A stretch of DNA of 64,000 nt from Winslowiella iniecta (GCF_001267535.1 NZ_JRXE01000001.1:2568-66567), one strand, 5' to 3'; counted from the stretch's first letter, positions 1-9,729 are shown. The notes: generated by a model from the sequence alone, not told the origin. Numbers and translations are program-made.

Positions 1-593
1 ATGCTGGCCGGGGTGCTGTAAGGCGCGGCCGCGGCGACCGTCGGCTGCAGGATGTCCTGCCGGAGATAAGTGAAAAAATCAGCGATATCCGCCGCGGACA
101 GGTCGCTGACCTGCTTACCCAGGGCCGCGAAAAAATCGCCCGGACGGGCAACGGTTGCGGCGATACCGGCGGCCATGGCGGCCGCGATTTCCCAGGCTGA
201 CGGCTCCTGCTCATCGCCGTCAGCAGCAGGCGCATTGAGAAAGGCGCGATCGACCGTACCCGCCGCGCGCGCCGCCGGCTTGCCCATAATACGGACGCTG
301 GCGGAACCGCTGGTGATCACCGCCGCCGGTGGCCCGGTCAGGCCAAGTGCGCCGACAAGGCCGTCTGCCGCCGCGCCGGCAGCATTGCCCCAGCGCTCAG
401 GAAACCCGCTGGCAATTGCGGCCACCGTAAGGCCAGTCCCCAGCGCGATCCCCGCACCGCTTGCCACCATGGCGGTACTGGCGATGAAAACCCCGGCGTA
501 GATCGCGCCCTCCACCAGCCCACTGACAAAATCACTCAGTAACGAGCTGTGTACCAGCGGATCGTCAAGCCTGGCGGCAACGTAATCGGCCAT
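1..593 (-). CDS. PAAR-domain T6SS effector with prePAAR motif, N-terminal part (runs off left edge)
   Basis: Open frame on the minus strand from ATG at 593 to the window edge with no stop, so about 197 N-terminal residues are visible. Residues 6-15 read AARLDDPLVH, a full match to the prePAAR motif AARxxDxxxH of T6SS effectors that use Eag chaperones. A hydrophobic Gly/Ala-rich stretch follows (about residues 23-65), consistent with one or two transmembrane helices. Next comes a PAAR-like segment near residues 103-125, including [19 protein letters not shown] proteins cap the VgrG spike and carry toxins for delivery into other cells. The gene starts 3 nt after the chaperone stop and follows vgrG, the usual cassette order. 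An Ala-rich stretch lies at the window edge. The C-terminal toxin domain, and whether the protein has Rhs repeats, cannot be seen; no toxic activity can be assigned. Confidence 0.8.
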   Translation of the reverse strand, partial: MADYVAARLDDPLVHSSLLSDFVSGLVEGAIYAGVFIASTAMVASGAGIALGTGLTVAAIASGFPERWGNAAGAAADGLVGALGLTGPPAAVITSGSASVRIMGKPAARAAGTVDRAFLNAPAADGDEQEPSAWEIAAAMAAGIAATVARPGDFFAALGKQVSDLSAADIADFFTYLRQDILQPTVAAAAPYSTPAS

Positions 594-596
594 GGT

Positions 597-1028
597 TCAG
601 GCCTCCGCCACTGCGGGGGAAAACGTCTGGCGGATGGCCTGCCATGCCAGCAGTTGCTGTTCATTAAACTGGCCTGCAGTACTGAACGTGATTACCAGTA
701 AATGATCCCTGCACCATGCCACCAGCAGCTTTTGATCGACCAGCACGCCCTGATTTTCAAAGCGCATCGCCACTTGCTGCGCAGGCAGATCGCCCAGCAT
801 GCTCTCCTCAGGCGACTGCGCGCTGAACTTTTTCATATCGCGCTTCACCTTTTGCAGTTGCTGCTGCAAAAAGGTATCCAGCTGATCGACCGTGATCTGC
901 CAGTCGCGGGTCACCACCAGCGTCGCGCCTAAACTGGCCAGCGGCAGCACGGTCACACTCTGTTCCTGAACTGCGTCAGGCAGAGTAAGCATGCCCTCTG
1001 ATAAGGCATATTGCACTGTCTGGCTCAC
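597..1028 (-). CDS. eagR: EagR-type T6SS effector chaperone (DUF1795/DcrB-like)
   Basis: 143 residues with no signal peptide, of the DUF1795/DcrB-like fold family that includes Eag chaperones. Those proteins bind the transmembrane and prePAAR segment of a T6SS effector before it is loaded on VgrG. The assignment rests on overall family resemblance (N-terminal strands, the central QLDTFLQQQLQ helix and the C-terminal WQAIRQTF end) and strongly on context. Its start codon overlaps the vgrG stop by 4 nt (1025-1028), and the downstream effector has the matching prePAAR motif and hydrophobic region. It was probably inherited together with that effector. The alternative, a generic DcrB-like protein, is unlikely because no lipobox is present. 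Confidence 0.82.
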   Translation of the reverse strand: MSQTVQYALSEGMLTLPDAVQEQSVTVLPLASLGATLVVTRDWQITVDQLDTFLQQQLQKVKRDMKKFSAQSPEESMLGDLPAQQVAMRFENQGVLVDQKLLVAWCRDHLLVITFSTAGQFNEQQLLAWQAIRQTFSPAVAEA

Positions 1029-2959
1029 AGGTTGCTCCCGGCATCTTTAATGATGAACACCTTGCTGACTTCTGCGGCAATCTCTGTCGGGCTTGGCGAG
1101 GGCGCTGCGACCGGAACGGGCTGGTTGATATTCAAATCCAGTATTCCGCCGGTGTTAATTTCACCCTGCCCTGAGGCGTTAATCTGAAAGTTTTTACACT
1201 GTAGTGAAATGGTGCCGTTGGGATTCATGTTCAGCAGGCTGTCACCGGTGACAAAAGTAATACCGCTGCTGGCCGCCAGCATAATGTTACTGTTCGACTT
1301 CAATATATAATCGGTACCGACTAACTCACTGCGGGCGTATTGCGTCTGCTGGGCGTACTGACCACTGACTTTGCTTTCGAAGCTTTTCTCCACGCTAAGG
1401 GTATGATTACCGCCAACAGAATGGGTTTCATCATTTTTGACACGGGTATCCATATTCCGCTCAGCCTGCATCCACAGCTGCTCTTCACCGCTCTTATCTT
1501 CAAAGCGCAAGGCGTTGGCATTATCCGGCGTACCGTTTTTACTGCGGCTGATAAAGCCCATTTGCGTTGCAGCGGCAGGCAGCGACCACGGCGGCATACT
1601 GGCTTCGTTATACACGCGGCCGGTGATAATCGGACGGTCCGGATCGCCATTGATAAAGTCGATCACCACCTCGTCACCGACGCGAGGGATCTGCACGCCG
1701 CCAAAGCCCTGACCCGCCCAGGCACTTGAGACGCGTACCCAGCAGGAGCTGGTATCGTCGCCTTTTGCCAGACGATCCCAATGGAATTTCACCTTCACGC
1801 GCCCGTATTTATCGGTCCAGATGGATTCGCCGTTCGGCCCCACTACCCGCGCAGTCTGAGGGCCATGAGTACGCGGCCACCCGGTGCGCTGCGGCGAGCG
1901 GAAAGTCACATCCGCCGGAATCACCACAAAGTTGATTTGATGCCGGTTGTCATTGTCGCCGCCACTGGCATAGGTGTTTTCCTGCAAGGCGTAGGAAGCT
2001 TTTACCACCAGATAATCACCGCTGTCACAGGGATAAGGGGGCTGGCTAAGGGTAAAGGTATAACCCGGCACAATTCCCAGCGCGGTGCCGACGGCGTCAA
2101 TGCATTGATGCTTCGCCAGCCACTCTTCCTGACGAATGCGTGCATAAAATTCGCCGTGGCTGTGGTCAACAAAACGCCCCGGCCACTCATAGTAATCAAT
2201 CTGCCCCGGCGACGGTGAAGATGGATTTTGCCGCGCCTGAAATAGCCAGGCATTCGGTTTACGGAAGTCGTAATCATCAATGCTGTAGATGCCCGGCATC
2301 ACGTATTCGCTGATTGCCCATTGACCAATTCCTTGCTCGCTGGTGCTACCGCCCGACTCGCTGACGTGATAAGGGATCACCTCGTAACCCTGATACGGCT
2401 GGTGCTGCTGCGCGCTATCCATCAATACCAGCGTATGTTTGTCCGCTTCATGGCGGAAGAAATAGTAAATTCCTTCCAGCTCCATCAGGCGGGAGATAAA
2501 GCTGTAACTGTTTTCCTGGTACTGCACGCAGTATTGCCAGTTGCGATACTCGCCGGTCAGCTTGTCTTCAATGTTTACGCCATACTCACCCAGCAGCGTT
2601 TTGATAATATCCGGCACCCGCTGGTTCTGGAAAATACGCTGATTGCGGTCGCGTAACATCGGCCACAAATCCGACTCCATAACCAGCTTGTACACCGCGT
2701 AACGCATGCCATTAAGCTCGGTGCTCTGCACATTTACCGATGTGACTTTCCCATTGAGATAGCGCGGTGTGGCCAGCAGTCCCTGGGTGGGAATGGTGAG
2801 GGTAATTGGCTGGCCCAGCATCGCTTTGCGGTCAAGGCGTGCATTGGTACTGAGCAGGCTGACATCCAGCGAATAGGAGCGCGATAGCTCCTCAGTGCCG
2901 GTGAGTTTCCAGAAAAGCAGTTCTTCGACAGGAAACTGTACAGAAATGCGTTCATGCAT
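1025..2959 (-). CDS. vgrG: Type VI secretion spike protein VgrG (TssI)
   Basis: 644 residues forming the trimeric puncturing spike of a type VI secretion system. Residues 1 to about 350 resemble the phage T4 gp27-like base. Residues about 355-450 are the gp5-like OB fold with DKYGRVKVKFHWDR, SSCWVRVSSAWAGQGFG and the IPRVGDEVVIDFINGDPDRP signature. The following part is the repetitive beta-prism spike (about 470-610). The last roughly 30 residues are a Pro/Ser/Ala-rich tail beginning near PVPVAAPSPSP, too short for a catalytic domain, so this is not an evolved VgrG. It heads a vgrG-chaperone-effector cassette with no tss structural genes in view, so it is an orphan or satellite vgrG unless a main cluster lies to the left. 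The ATG at 2959 is preceded by only a weak GGAT ribosome site. Confidence 0.95.
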   Translation of the reverse strand: MHERISVQFPVEELLFWKLTGTEELSRSYSLDVSLLSTNARLDRKAMLGQPITLTIPTQGLLATPRYLNGKVTSVNVQSTELNGMRYAVYKLVMESDLWPMLRDRNQRIFQNQRVPDIIKTLLGEYGVNIEDKLTGEYRNWQYCVQYQENSYSFISRLMELEGIYYFFRHEADKHTLVLMDSAQQHQPYQGYEVIPYHVSESGGSTSEQGIGQWAISEYVMPGIYSIDDYDFRKPNAWLFQARQNPSSPSPGQIDYYEWPGRFVDHSHGEFYARIRQEEWLAKHQCIDAVGTALGIVPGYTFTLSQPPYPCDSGDYLVVKASYALQENTYASGGDNDNRHQINFVVIPADVTFRSPQRTGWPRTHGPQTARVVGPNGESIWTDKYGRVKVKFHWDRLAKGDDTSSCWVRVSSAWAGQGFGGVQIPRVGDEVVIDFINGDPDRPIITGRVYNEASMPPWSLPAAATQMGFISRSKNGTPDNANALRFEDKSGEEQLWMQAERNMDTRVKNDETHSVGGNHTLSVEKSFESKVSGQYAQQTQYARSELVGTDYILKSNSNIMLAASSGITFVTGDSLLNMNPNGTISLQCKNFQINASGQGEINTGGILDLNINQPVPVAAPSPSPTEIAAEVSKVFIIKDAGSNL

Positions 2960-3330
2960 AACGTTTCATCCATAAAATAATTCACTACCCCTGCTACGGG
3001 GAGTTCACCTGATCCTTCAGGGAGTCACTATTCATATCTTTTACGGGCAGGACACAATGCGCATTCCCGATACTTTACCGCTAGCCACGGTTTTTCGATT
3101 TGCAGAATGCTGCCTTGCGTTGTTTTAAACTAACCGCTGCGAAAGCGCAACGGTAAACATCATCCGTTGCACACCAGGCTTTTTAGTCAATAAAGACAGG
3201 GGTATTGCTCAATTTATTTCACTGAGGATTTTTTAAAAGCAGCACCTACCCCTGCCTGTCGTCGTCACAAGGACATTCAGGGTTCTGGTTTGGGGATATT
3301 GATGGGTGAGTCGTCAGGATGACGCCAGCG
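2960..3330. other. Intergenic region between zapC and vgrG (371 bp)
   Basis: No convincing gene is seen. The stretch holds a 7-bp inverted repeat GCAACGG/CCGTTGC (3147-3153 and 3164-3170, loop 10 nt), and short hairpins CCCC-TGCTA-CGGGG (about 2987-3001) and CCTGA-TCCT-TCAGG (3008-3021). None is followed by a clear T run on either strand. It must contain the vgrG promoter and marks the boundary between conserved core genes and the T6SS cassette. Confidence 0.5.
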
Positions 3331-3876
3331 TTAAACCGCTTGATCGTAACTCAGCGACTCTTTCTGCACATGCGGAACCAGACGATCGTGCATAATTTTA
3401 ATCGCATCGCCCAGCGCCATACTGCGCCCGGCCAGCGTAAGCTGACTTTGTGCCAGCAGACACAGTGCGGCATTCTCACCGGTTTCGACCACCAGCAGAC
3501 GCGCCTGCTCGCCATTCTCGCACAGCTGAACCTTCACCATATCGCCTTCACCCGGTCGCCATTCAACATGGTGATAACTTTCAAAATGCCAGCTTTTCGG
3601 CATTAACGGCTTAAGGAAGCGGGTCGCCACCAGCGCATTCAGCACCAGCTCCGCGCGTTGATCGGCTTTCAGTCCGGCCAGGCGGCATTTTTCGTCAAAG
3701 TTGAAGAACTGCGCCGCATCGTCAACGCAAAAACCTGAGACGCTGAAAGCATCCGGGGTGAGCATTTTGCGCGGAAAACGGGAACGGAACAGCATACCAT
3801 CTGCCAGATCGAGCATCATGCGGTCATGCTCTGCGTCAAAAAACCAACGCCAGTTGTCGTCAGGTTTGATTCTCAT
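3331..3876 (-). CDS. zapC: Cell division protein ZapC
   Basis: 181 residues, collinear with E. coli ZapC (YcbW). This cytoplasmic protein binds FtsZ directly, promotes lateral bundling of protofilaments and stabilises the Z ring. Recognised by its start [20 protein letters not shown] and by its usual position downstream of pyrD on the same strand. There is no signal peptide or membrane segment. The 197-nt gap to pyrD leaves room for its own promoter. In E. coli the next gene on this side is ycbX, whereas here the T6SS cassette follows. Confidence 0.95.
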   Translation of the reverse strand: MRIKPDDNWRWFFDAEHDRMMLDLADGMLFRSRFPRKMLTPDAFSVSGFCVDDAAQFFNFDEKCRLAGLKADQRAELVLNALVATRFLKPLMPKSWHFESYHHVEWRPGEGDMVKVQLCENGEQARLLVVETGENAALCLLAQSQLTLAGRSMALGDAIKIMHDRLVPHVQKESLSYDQAV

Positions 3877-4073
3877 GGTACGCCCTTTAAGAAAAAAAGA
3901 TTATGACTCTTGCCTGGAGTTTTGTATTCGAAACCTCTGCGGTAGCCGAAGGTGAAACGTAGCGGCAAAATGAATATAGACTAAATAATGACTAATCGGG
4001 ATAAAATATAAACGAGCCAGCGGCAGAAATAAAGCCCCTGGCTGATTTAGCGGAGAATAGTATCAGAGGCAGG

Positions 4074-5084
4074 TCACAGTTGTGACACTATTTCCTTAAT
4101 TAATGGCGGTCCTTTATAGATAAAACCAGAATATATTTGCACCAGCGTGGCCCCGGCAGCAATTTTTTCCCGCGCCGAAACCAGGGAATCAATACCGCCA
4201 ACGCCAATAATCGGGATACGGCCTTGCAGCTCCTGCGCCAGTCGGCGAATCACTTCGGTGCTGCGTAACTGCACCGGACGACCGCTTAACCCTCCCGCTT
4301 CGTCACAATGTTTTAATCCGGCAACTAACGAACGGTCGAGGGTGGTATTGGTGGCGATCACGCCATCAATATTATGGCGCAGCAAACTTTCCGCTATTTG
4401 GATCAACTCTTCTTCAGAAAGATCCGGCGCGATCTTCACCGCCACAGGCACATATTTATGGTGCTTTTTCTCCAGTTCCTTCTGCTTTATTTTGATCGCA
4501 TCCAACAGCTCGTCTAATGCTTCACCATATTGCAGCGTGCGCAAACCTGGGGTGTTCGGTGAGGAGATATTGATGGCGATATAACCAGCCCAGGGATAAA
4601 CCTTCTCCATACAGATTAAATAATCGTCTTTGCCCTGTTCAACCGGGGTATCTTTATTCTTGCCGATATTGATACCCAGAATGCCGTCGAAATGCGCTTT
4701 TTTGACGTTCTCTACCAGATGATCAACGCCAAGATTATTGAATCCCATGCGGTTGATGATCCCTTCGGCCTCAACAATCCGGAACATGCGCGGCTTGTCG
4801 TTGCCCGCCTGCGGGCGCGGCGTTACGGTGCCGATCTCGATAAAACCAAAGCCCATCGCAGCAAAAGCGTCGATGCACTCGCCGTTTTTATCCAGTCCGG
4901 CGGCAAGCCCCAGTGGATTTTTAAACGTCAGTCCCATGCACTTTACCGGTTTATTCGGTAATTTCTGCCGGATAATGGCATTAAAAGGGGTGCCGGACAG
5001 TCGGCGCAACTGCTGAAAGGTCAGTTCATGCGCTCGCTCTGGATCGAGCTGAAACAACGCTTTACGAACGATGGGATAGTACAT
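4074..5084 (-). CDS. pyrD: Dihydroorotate dehydrogenase (quinone), class 2
   Basis: 336 residues, the length of E. coli PyrD. The FMN enzyme oxidises dihydroorotate to orotate at the inner face of the cytoplasmic membrane and passes electrons to quinone, the fourth step of UMP synthesis. An amphipathic N-terminal helix ([20 protein letters not shown]) is typical of class 2 enzymes. [11 protein letters not shown] holds the catalytic serine, and the C-terminal GVGGIDS and [16 protein letters not shown] segments bind FMN phosphate. The ATG at 5084 is chosen over an in-frame upstream codon (5153) because AGGAGAG lies just before it and family members begin MYYP. A leader hairpin and a PurR-like operator lie upstream. 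Confidence 0.97.
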   Translation of the reverse strand: MYYPIVRKALFQLDPERAHELTFQQLRRLSGTPFNAIIRQKLPNKPVKCMGLTFKNPLGLAAGLDKNGECIDAFAAMGFGFIEIGTVTPRPQAGNDKPRMFRIVEAEGIINRMGFNNLGVDHLVENVKKAHFDGILGINIGKNKDTPVEQGKDDYLICMEKVYPWAGYIAINISSPNTPGLRTLQYGEALDELLDAIKIKQKELEKKHHKYVPVAVKIAPDLSEEELIQIAESLLRHNIDGVIATNTTLDRSLVAGLKHCDEAGGLSGRPVQLRSTEVIRRLAQELQGRIPIIGVGGIDSLVSAREKIAAGATLVQIYSGFIYKGPPLIKEIVSQL

Positions 5085-5099
5085 GCACTCTCCTGAATT

Positions 5100-5127
5100 C
5101 CCGATGCAAATCGGGGCAGTATTATCC
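5100..5127 (-). promoter_or_regulatory. pyrD promoter start region and leader hairpin
   Basis: On the minus strand GATAAT/TAATAC (about 5117-5126) looks like a -10 box. It is followed by TGCCCCG and then a 6-bp hairpin CCCGAT-TTGC-ATCGGG (5100-5115) ending just before the Shine-Dalgarno sequence. In E. coli pyrD, CTP level selects the transcription start in a C/G run, and C-started transcripts form a hairpin that hinders ribosome binding. The sequence here has the elements for that control; the exact start site is inferred. Confidence 0.55.
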
Positions 5128-5176
5128 GGGATAAATAACAGAAAAAACAGCATCTGAAACCAATCAGACGAAATAA

Positions 5177-5192
5177 AGGCAAACGTTTTCCC
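5177..5192. promoter_or_regulatory. PurR-like operator upstream of pyrD
   Basis: AGGCAAACGTTTTCCC closely matches the PurR operator consensus ACGCAAACGTTTTCGT around the central CAAACGTTT core. E. coli pyrD is a known PurR target, so this is probably the purine-responsive operator. It lies between divergent pyrD and ssuE, nearer the pyrD promoter. Confidence 0.7.
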
Positions 5193-5340
5193 TCCCCGCG
5201 CCGTGGATTGCTCTCCTTATCTGAAAACTGGCTTAGATTTGCCGGATAAATCATTTAAACGCCCCTCCCTGCTCTGTCAGGATAGCTCCATCTGTTCTGA
5301 ATTAAGTTTAATCAATAACTTTTAGTTATAAGGAGTGTTT

Positions 5341-5892
5341 ATGCGCGTTATTAGTCTGGCGGGAAGCCCTCGCTATCCTTCACGCTCTACGGCGCTGTTA
5401 ACCCTTTGCCAGGCGGCACTGGAAAAACGAGGAGTCGACGTGATTCCATGGAACCTGCATAACTTCCAGCCTGAAGATCTGCTTTACGCGCGTTTTGACT
5501 CTCCGGCACTGCTGGCATTAAAGGAAGATCTCGACAGCGCCGATGGCCTGATCGTGGCCACGCCAGTGTATAAAGCCTCTTTCTCCGGCGCGCTGAAAAC
5601 CCTGCTGGACCTGCTGCCGGAACGCGCTCTCGAACATAAAGTGGTATTGCCACTGGCAACCGGCGGCACCATCGCGCATATGCTGGCGGTCGATTACGCC
5701 CTGAAGCCGGTACTGAACGCGCTGAAAGCGCAGGAAGTGCTGCACGGCGTGTTTGCCGATGATACGCAAATCACCCATTACGACCGTCACCCCGAGCTGA
5801 GCCAGGTGCTGGCCGCCCGCATCGATGATGCACTGGAGACGTTCTTCCACGCGCTGTCGCGTCGTCATCGCCCACTGGCTGCCGCGGTCTGA
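5341..5892 (+). CDS. ssuE: NADPH-dependent FMN reductase SsuE
   Basis: 183-residue flavodoxin-like reductase that supplies FMNH2 to SsuD for alkanesulfonate desulfonation. The N-terminal [16 protein letters not shown] loop binds the FMN phosphate, and [20 protein letters not shown] is the conserved dimer/flavin segment. Start ATG at 5341 is chosen because AAGGAG at about 5330-5335 is ideally spaced; a GTG at 5335 lies inside that site. It is the first gene of ssuEADCB, all on one strand with gaps of about 10 nt or less. In E. coli the operon is expressed under sulfate limitation via Cbl and CysB; no such site was identified here with confidence. Confidence 0.95.
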   Translation: MRVISLAGSPRYPSRSTALLTLCQAALEKRGVDVIPWNLHNFQPEDLLYARFDSPALLALKEDLDSADGLIVATPVYKASFSGALKTLLDLLPERALEHKVVLPLATGGTIAHMLAVDYALKPVLNALKAQEVLHGVFADDTQITHYDRHPELSQVLAARIDDALETFFHALSRRHRPLAAAV

Positions 5893-5902
5893 GGATAAAA
5901 TC

Positions 5903-6868
5903 ATGATAAAACGACTCCGCCATATGTTATCCGGTACTGCACTGACGGCTCTGCTGGCTTTTACCGGCAGCGCCAGTGCCGATGCCTCATCTCCGCAACA
6001 GTTTCGGATTGGCTACCAGAAAGGTTCGGTCAGCATGGTGCTGGCAAAATCGCATCAGCTGCTGGAGAAGCAGTTTCCTCACACCACCATTAAATGGGTC
6101 GAGTTTCCGGCTGGCCCGCAACTGCTGGAAGCGCTGAATGTCGGCAGTATCGATCTCGGCGGCACCGGCGATATTCCACCGCTGTTTGCTCAGGCTGCCG
6201 GAGCCGATCTGCTGTATGTCGGTTCAGAACCCGCCAAACCCAAGGCCGAAGTGATTCTGGTGCCGAAAGATAGCCCGTTGAAAAGCGTTGCCGATCTGAA
6301 AGGCCGTAAAGTCGCCTTCCAGAAAGGTTCCAGCTCCCATAATCTGCTGCTGCGTTCGCTGCAACAGGCGGGTCTGAACTTTAGCGATATCAAAGCAACG
6401 TATCTGACGCCAGCCGATGCCCGCGCCGCCTTTCAGCAGGGCGATGTCGATGCCTGGGCCATCTGGGACCCTTACTACTCTGCCGCGTTGTTGCAGGGCG
6501 ATGTCCGGGTATTAAAAGATGGCACCGATATGAATCTGACCGGCTCTTTCTATCTCGCCGGACGCAGCTTTGCCGAAGCCAACGGCGGCTTTATTCGCCA
6601 GGTGCTGGAGACGTTCAGCCAGGCCGATGCGCTGACCCGTACCGATACCGAACAGAGTATCGACCTGCTGGCAAAAGCGATTGGCTTGCCGAAACCGGTG
6701 GTCGCCACCTACCTCAGCCATCGCCCGCCGACCGTGATTACGCCGGTCAGTGAGCAAACCGCCAAAGCGCAGCAACAAACTGCCGATCTGTTTTATCAAA
6801 ATCGTTTAATGCCGGTGAAAGTCGATATCACCGATCGCATCTGGCACGACGCGCCAGCACATCAATAA
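5903..6868 (+). CDS. ssuA: Aliphatic sulfonate ABC transporter, periplasmic binding protein SsuA
   Basis: 321 residues. An N-terminal signal peptide (basic IKRLRH, hydrophobic core, predicted cleavage after SASA near residue 26) directs export to the periplasm, where the protein captures alkanesulfonates for the SsuBC permease. The body shows the SsuA/nitrate-taurine binding family pattern: [46 protein letters not shown] and [10 protein letters not shown]. The ATG at 5903 lies 10 nt after the ssuE stop; further upstream in-frame starts would overlap ssuE and add no plausible signal peptide. Length matches the family. Confidence 0.95.
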   Translation: MIKRLRHMLSGTALTALLAFTGSASADASSPQQFRIGYQKGSVSMVLAKSHQLLEKQFPHTTIKWVEFPAGPQLLEALNVGSIDLGGTGDIPPLFAQAAGADLLYVGSEPAKPKAEVILVPKDSPLKSVADLKGRKVAFQKGSSSHNLLLRSLQQAGLNFSDIKATYLTPADARAAFQQGDVDAWAIWDPYYSAALLQGDVRVLKDGTDMNLTGSFYLAGRSFAEANGGFIRQVLETFSQADALTRTDTEQSIDLLAKAIGLPKPVVATYLSHRPPTVITPVSEQTAKAQQQTADLFYQNRLMPVKVDITDRIWHDAPAHQ

Positions 6869-6878
6869 GGAGCACATC

Positions 6879-8024
6879 ATGAGTCTTTCCGTTTTCTGGT
6901 TTCTGCCTACTCACGGTGACGGCCATTATCTTGGCACAGGAGAAGGCGCACGTCCGGTCGATCACGGCTATTTACAGCAGGTCGCGCAAGCGGCTGACCG
7001 CCTCGGCTTTGGCGGCGTACTGATCCCGACCGGTCGCTCCTGCGAAGATGCCTGGCTGGTGGCGGCATCACTGATTCCGGTTACTCAGCGCCTGCGTTTC
7101 CTGGTGGCGCTGCGGCCGGGCGTGATCTCGCCGACGCAGGCTGCCCGTCAGGCCGCCACGCTCGATCGCCTTTCCAATGGGCGCACCTTATTTAACCTGG
7201 TGACCGGCGGTGATCCGGAAGAGCTGGCGGGCGATGGCGTGTTCCTCGACCACCGTGAGCGTTATGCCGAGTCGGCTGAATTTACCCGTGTCTGGCGTCG
7301 GGTGCTGGAAGGTGAAACTGTCGATTACGAAGGAAAGCACGTCCATGTGCGCGGTGCGCGCCTGATGTTCAAACCGGTACAGCAACCCCGTCCCCCTCTG
7401 TGGTTTGGCGGTTCATCGGATGTGGCGCAGGATCTGGCCGCCGAGCAGGTGGATGTCTATCTGACCTGGGGTGAGCCTCCGGCGCAGGTAAAAGAGAAAA
7501 TTGAAACGGTGCGCGCCAAAGCAGCGGCCCAGGGCCGTACGGTACGCTTCGGCATTCGCTTACACGTGATCGTGCGTGAAACCAATGAAGAAGCCTGGCA
7601 GGCGGCGGATCGACTGATTTCGCATCTTGATGATGCCACCATCGCCAAAGCACAGCAGGCGCTGGCCCGCACCGACTCCGTCGGTCAGCAACGGATGGCG
7701 GCACTGCACGGCGGTCGTCGCGACAAGCTGGAGATCAGTCCGAATCTGTGGGCAGGCGTGGGTCTGGTGCGTGGCGGTGCCGGCACTGCGCTGGTTGGCG
7801 ATGGCCCAACCGTGGCCGCGCGGATGCAGGAGTATGCCGATCTCGGCATTGAGACCTTTATTCTCTCCGGCTATCCGCATCTGGAAGAAGCGTACCGCGT
7901 CGGCGAGCTGCTGTTCCCGCATCTTGACCTGAACGTGCCGGAAATCCCGCAACCGCGCAAAGTCGCGGCGCATGGTGAAGCGGTCGCGCACGATTTTGCT
8001 CCGCAGAAAGTGTCACAGAGCTAA
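6879..8024 (+). CDS. ssuD: FMNH2-dependent alkanesulfonate monooxygenase SsuD
   Basis: 381 residues, identical in length to the E. coli enzyme. A bacterial-luciferase-type TIM barrel that uses FMNH2 from SsuE and O2 to cleave the C-S bond of C2-C10 alkanesulfonates, releasing sulfite and an aldehyde. Diagnostic segments are [16 protein letters not shown] at the N-terminus, [40 protein letters not shown] and [25 protein letters not shown] precedes the start. It is the third gene of the ssu operon. Confidence 0.97.
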   Translation: MSLSVFWFLPTHGDGHYLGTGEGARPVDHGYLQQVAQAADRLGFGGVLIPTGRSCEDAWLVAASLIPVTQRLRFLVALRPGVISPTQAARQAATLDRLSNGRTLFNLVTGGDPEELAGDGVFLDHRERYAESAEFTRVWRRVLEGETVDYEGKHVHVRGARLMFKPVQQPRPPLWFGGSSDVAQDLAAEQVDVYLTWGEPPAQVKEKIETVRAKAAAQGRTVRFGIRLHVIVRETNEEAWQAADRLISHLDDATIAKAQQALARTDSVGQQRMAALHGGRRDKLEISPNLWAGVGLVRGGAGTALVGDGPTVAARMQEYADLGIETFILSGYPHLEEAYRVGELLFPHLDLNVPEIPQPRKVAAHGEAVAHDFAPQKVSQS

Positions 8025-8033
8025 GAGGTCACG

Positions 8034-8825
8034 ATGAGCAAACGATGGAATCGACTCGCTAATCAGCTTGCTCCCTGGGCGCTGCCAGTACTGCTGATTG
8101 TGGTGTGGCAAATCGCTTCTGAAACCGGACTGTTGTCGACACGCATTCTGCCTTCACCGGAAAATATCGTGATCACCTTCTGGCGGCTCTCCGCCAGCGG
8201 TGAGCTGTGGCAGCACCTGGCCATCAGTAGCTGGCGCGCGGTGATAGGTTTCAGCATCGGCGGATCGATTGGCCTGTTACTGGGGCTGATTACCGGTATG
8301 TCGCGCTGGGGTGAACGGTTGCTGGATACCTCGGTACAGATGCTGCGTAACGTGCCGCATCTGGCGCTGATCCCGCTGGTCATCCTGTGGTTTGGCATTG
8401 ATGAGGCCGCGAAAATTTTTCTGGTGGCGCTCGGCACGCTGTTCCCGATCTACCTGAATACCTATCACGGTATTCGTAATGTCGATCGTGGACTGGTGGA
8501 GATGGCGCGCAGTTATGGTTTATCCGGCTGGAGCCTGTTTGTGCAGGTGATTCTGCCGGGTGCATTGCCGTCGATTATGGTGGGCGTGCGCTTTGGACTC
8601 GGCCTGATGTGGCTAACGCTGATTGTCGCGGAAACCATTTCAGCTAACTCAGGTATTGGCTATCTGGCGATGAACGCCCGCGAATTCCTGCAAACAGACA
8701 TCGTGGTAGTGGCGATTATTCTTTATGCCCTGCTTGGCAAACTGGCTGACGTCAGTGCGCTGTTGCTTGAGCGTGTCTGGCTGCGCTGGCATCCGGCTTA
8801 TCAACTGAAAGAGGAAAACGCATGA
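8034..8825 (+). CDS. ssuC: Aliphatic sulfonate ABC transporter permease SsuC
   Basis: 263 residues with about six predicted membrane helices and the BPD-type permease fold. The EAA loop (about residues 160-180, [26 protein letters not shown] split across the motif) contacts the SsuB ATPase. It imports alkanesulfonates delivered by SsuA across the inner membrane. The stop overlaps the ssuB start by 4 nt (ATGA at 8822-8825), suggesting translational coupling. Fourth gene of ssuEADCB. Confidence 0.95.
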   Translation: MSKRWNRLANQLAPWALPVLLIVVWQIASETGLLSTRILPSPENIVITFWRLSASGELWQHLAISSWRAVIGFSIGGSIGLLLGLITGMSRWGERLLDTSVQMLRNVPHLALIPLVILWFGIDEAAKIFLVALGTLFPIYLNTYHGIRNVDRGLVEMARSYGLSGWSLFVQVILPGALPSIMVGVRFGLGLMWLTLIVAETISANSGIGYLAMNAREFLQTDIVVVAIILYALLGKLADVSALLLERVWLRWHPAYQLKEENA

Positions 8826-9613
8826 GCGAGTTACCCCCTTCTCCGGCGCGTCTCAATACCGGCACGCCGCTGGTGATAAATGGTGTCAGTAAACAGTACA
8901 GCGGTCGCACCATTCTGAACGATATCGATTTACATATTCCTTCCGGACAGTTTGTCGCGGTGGTTGGCCGCAGCGGTTGCGGTAAAAGTACTCTGCTGCG
9001 CCTGCTGGCCGGGTTGGAAACCACCAGCTCCGGCCAGTTACTGGCAGGCAGTACGCCGCTGAGCGAGTCGCGTGATGATACCCGCCTGATGTTTCAGGAT
9101 GCACGTCTGCTGCCGTGGAAAAGTGTGATTGATAATGTCGGGCTGGGTTTACGCGGCAAGTCGTGGCGTAACGCGGCGCTGGAAGCACTGGATGCGGTGG
9201 GTCTGGCCGATCGCGCCAGCGAATGGCCCGCTGCCCTCTCGGGCGGACAGAAACAGCGTGTGGCGCTGGCGCGAGCACTGATTCATCGTCCAGGCCTGTT
9301 GCTGCTGGATGAGCCGTTAGGTGCGCTGGATGCGTTAACCCGTATTGAGATGCAAGACTTGATCGCGTCACTCTGGCAACAGCATCATTTTACTGTGTTG
9401 CTGGTCACTCATGACGTCAGCGAAGCGGTGGCGATGGCCGACCGGGTGCTGCTTATTGAGGAAGGTAATGTCGGGCTGGATTTAACCATCGACCTGCCGC
9501 GTCCACGGCGTCGCGGATCGGTCAGGCTGGCAGAGCTGGAGGCAGAAGTACTGGATCGGGTGATGAAACGCGCGCCGGCACAACCGGCAGCAGAAAAACG
9601 TTACGCACAGTGA
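8822..9613 (+). CDS. ssuB: Aliphatic sulfonate ABC transporter ATP-binding protein SsuB
   Basis: 263-residue ABC ATPase that powers SsuAC. Walker [10 protein letters not shown] lies near residue 49, the signature [15 protein letters not shown] near 140, Walker [13 protein letters not shown] directly after it, and the switch histidine in [10 protein letters not shown]. The start overlaps ssuC by 4 nt. It ends the ssu operon and converges on pepN. No T-tailed terminator is visible; the gap instead carries a palindromic repeat element. Confidence 0.95.
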   Translation: MSELPPSPARLNTGTPLVINGVSKQYSGRTILNDIDLHIPSGQFVAVVGRSGCGKSTLLRLLAGLETTSSGQLLAGSTPLSESRDDTRLMFQDARLLPWKSVIDNVGLGLRGKSWRNAALEALDAVGLADRASEWPAALSGGQKQRVALARALIHRPGLLLLDEPLGALDALTRIEMQDLIASLWQQHHFTVLLVTHDVSEAVAMADRVLLIEEGNVGLDLTIDLPRPRRRGSVRLAELEAEVLDRVMKRAPAQPAAEKRYAQ

Positions 9614-9654
9614 TAATAGTACTAATCACGATTAATATCAGGCATTTAGGCATA

Positions 9655-9729
9655 GGGCGGCATTCTCGCCGCCCGTGCCAGGATGATACAACCTGCATAC
9701 CCTCAACACGGGCGTCGAGAACGACGCCC
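9655..9729. repeat. Two-palindrome GC-rich repeat element, ssuB/pepN convergent junction
   Basis: A 20-bp palindrome GGGCGGCATTCTCGCCGCCC (9655-9674), a 35-bp linker (9675-9709) and a second 20-bp palindrome GGGCGTCGAGAACGACGCCC (9710-9729), then CTAC. The same 20+35+20 layout recurs at 18288-18362 and 29928-30002. The linker starts GTGCC and ends near CTGCATACCCTCAACAC, similar to the other linkers. This is BIME/REP-like architecture in a convergent 3'-3' gap. Confidence 0.85.

Noticed and set aside
70-501. 143-codon Ala/Pro-rich plus-strand frame at the left edge
   Set aside because: Antisense to the effector, whose minus-strand frame has the prePAAR motif and correct spacing to eagR.
3147-3170. 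Hairpin GCAACGG/CCGTTGC as a terminator
   Set aside because: No T run follows on either strand and it is too far from the zapC stop to be assigned.
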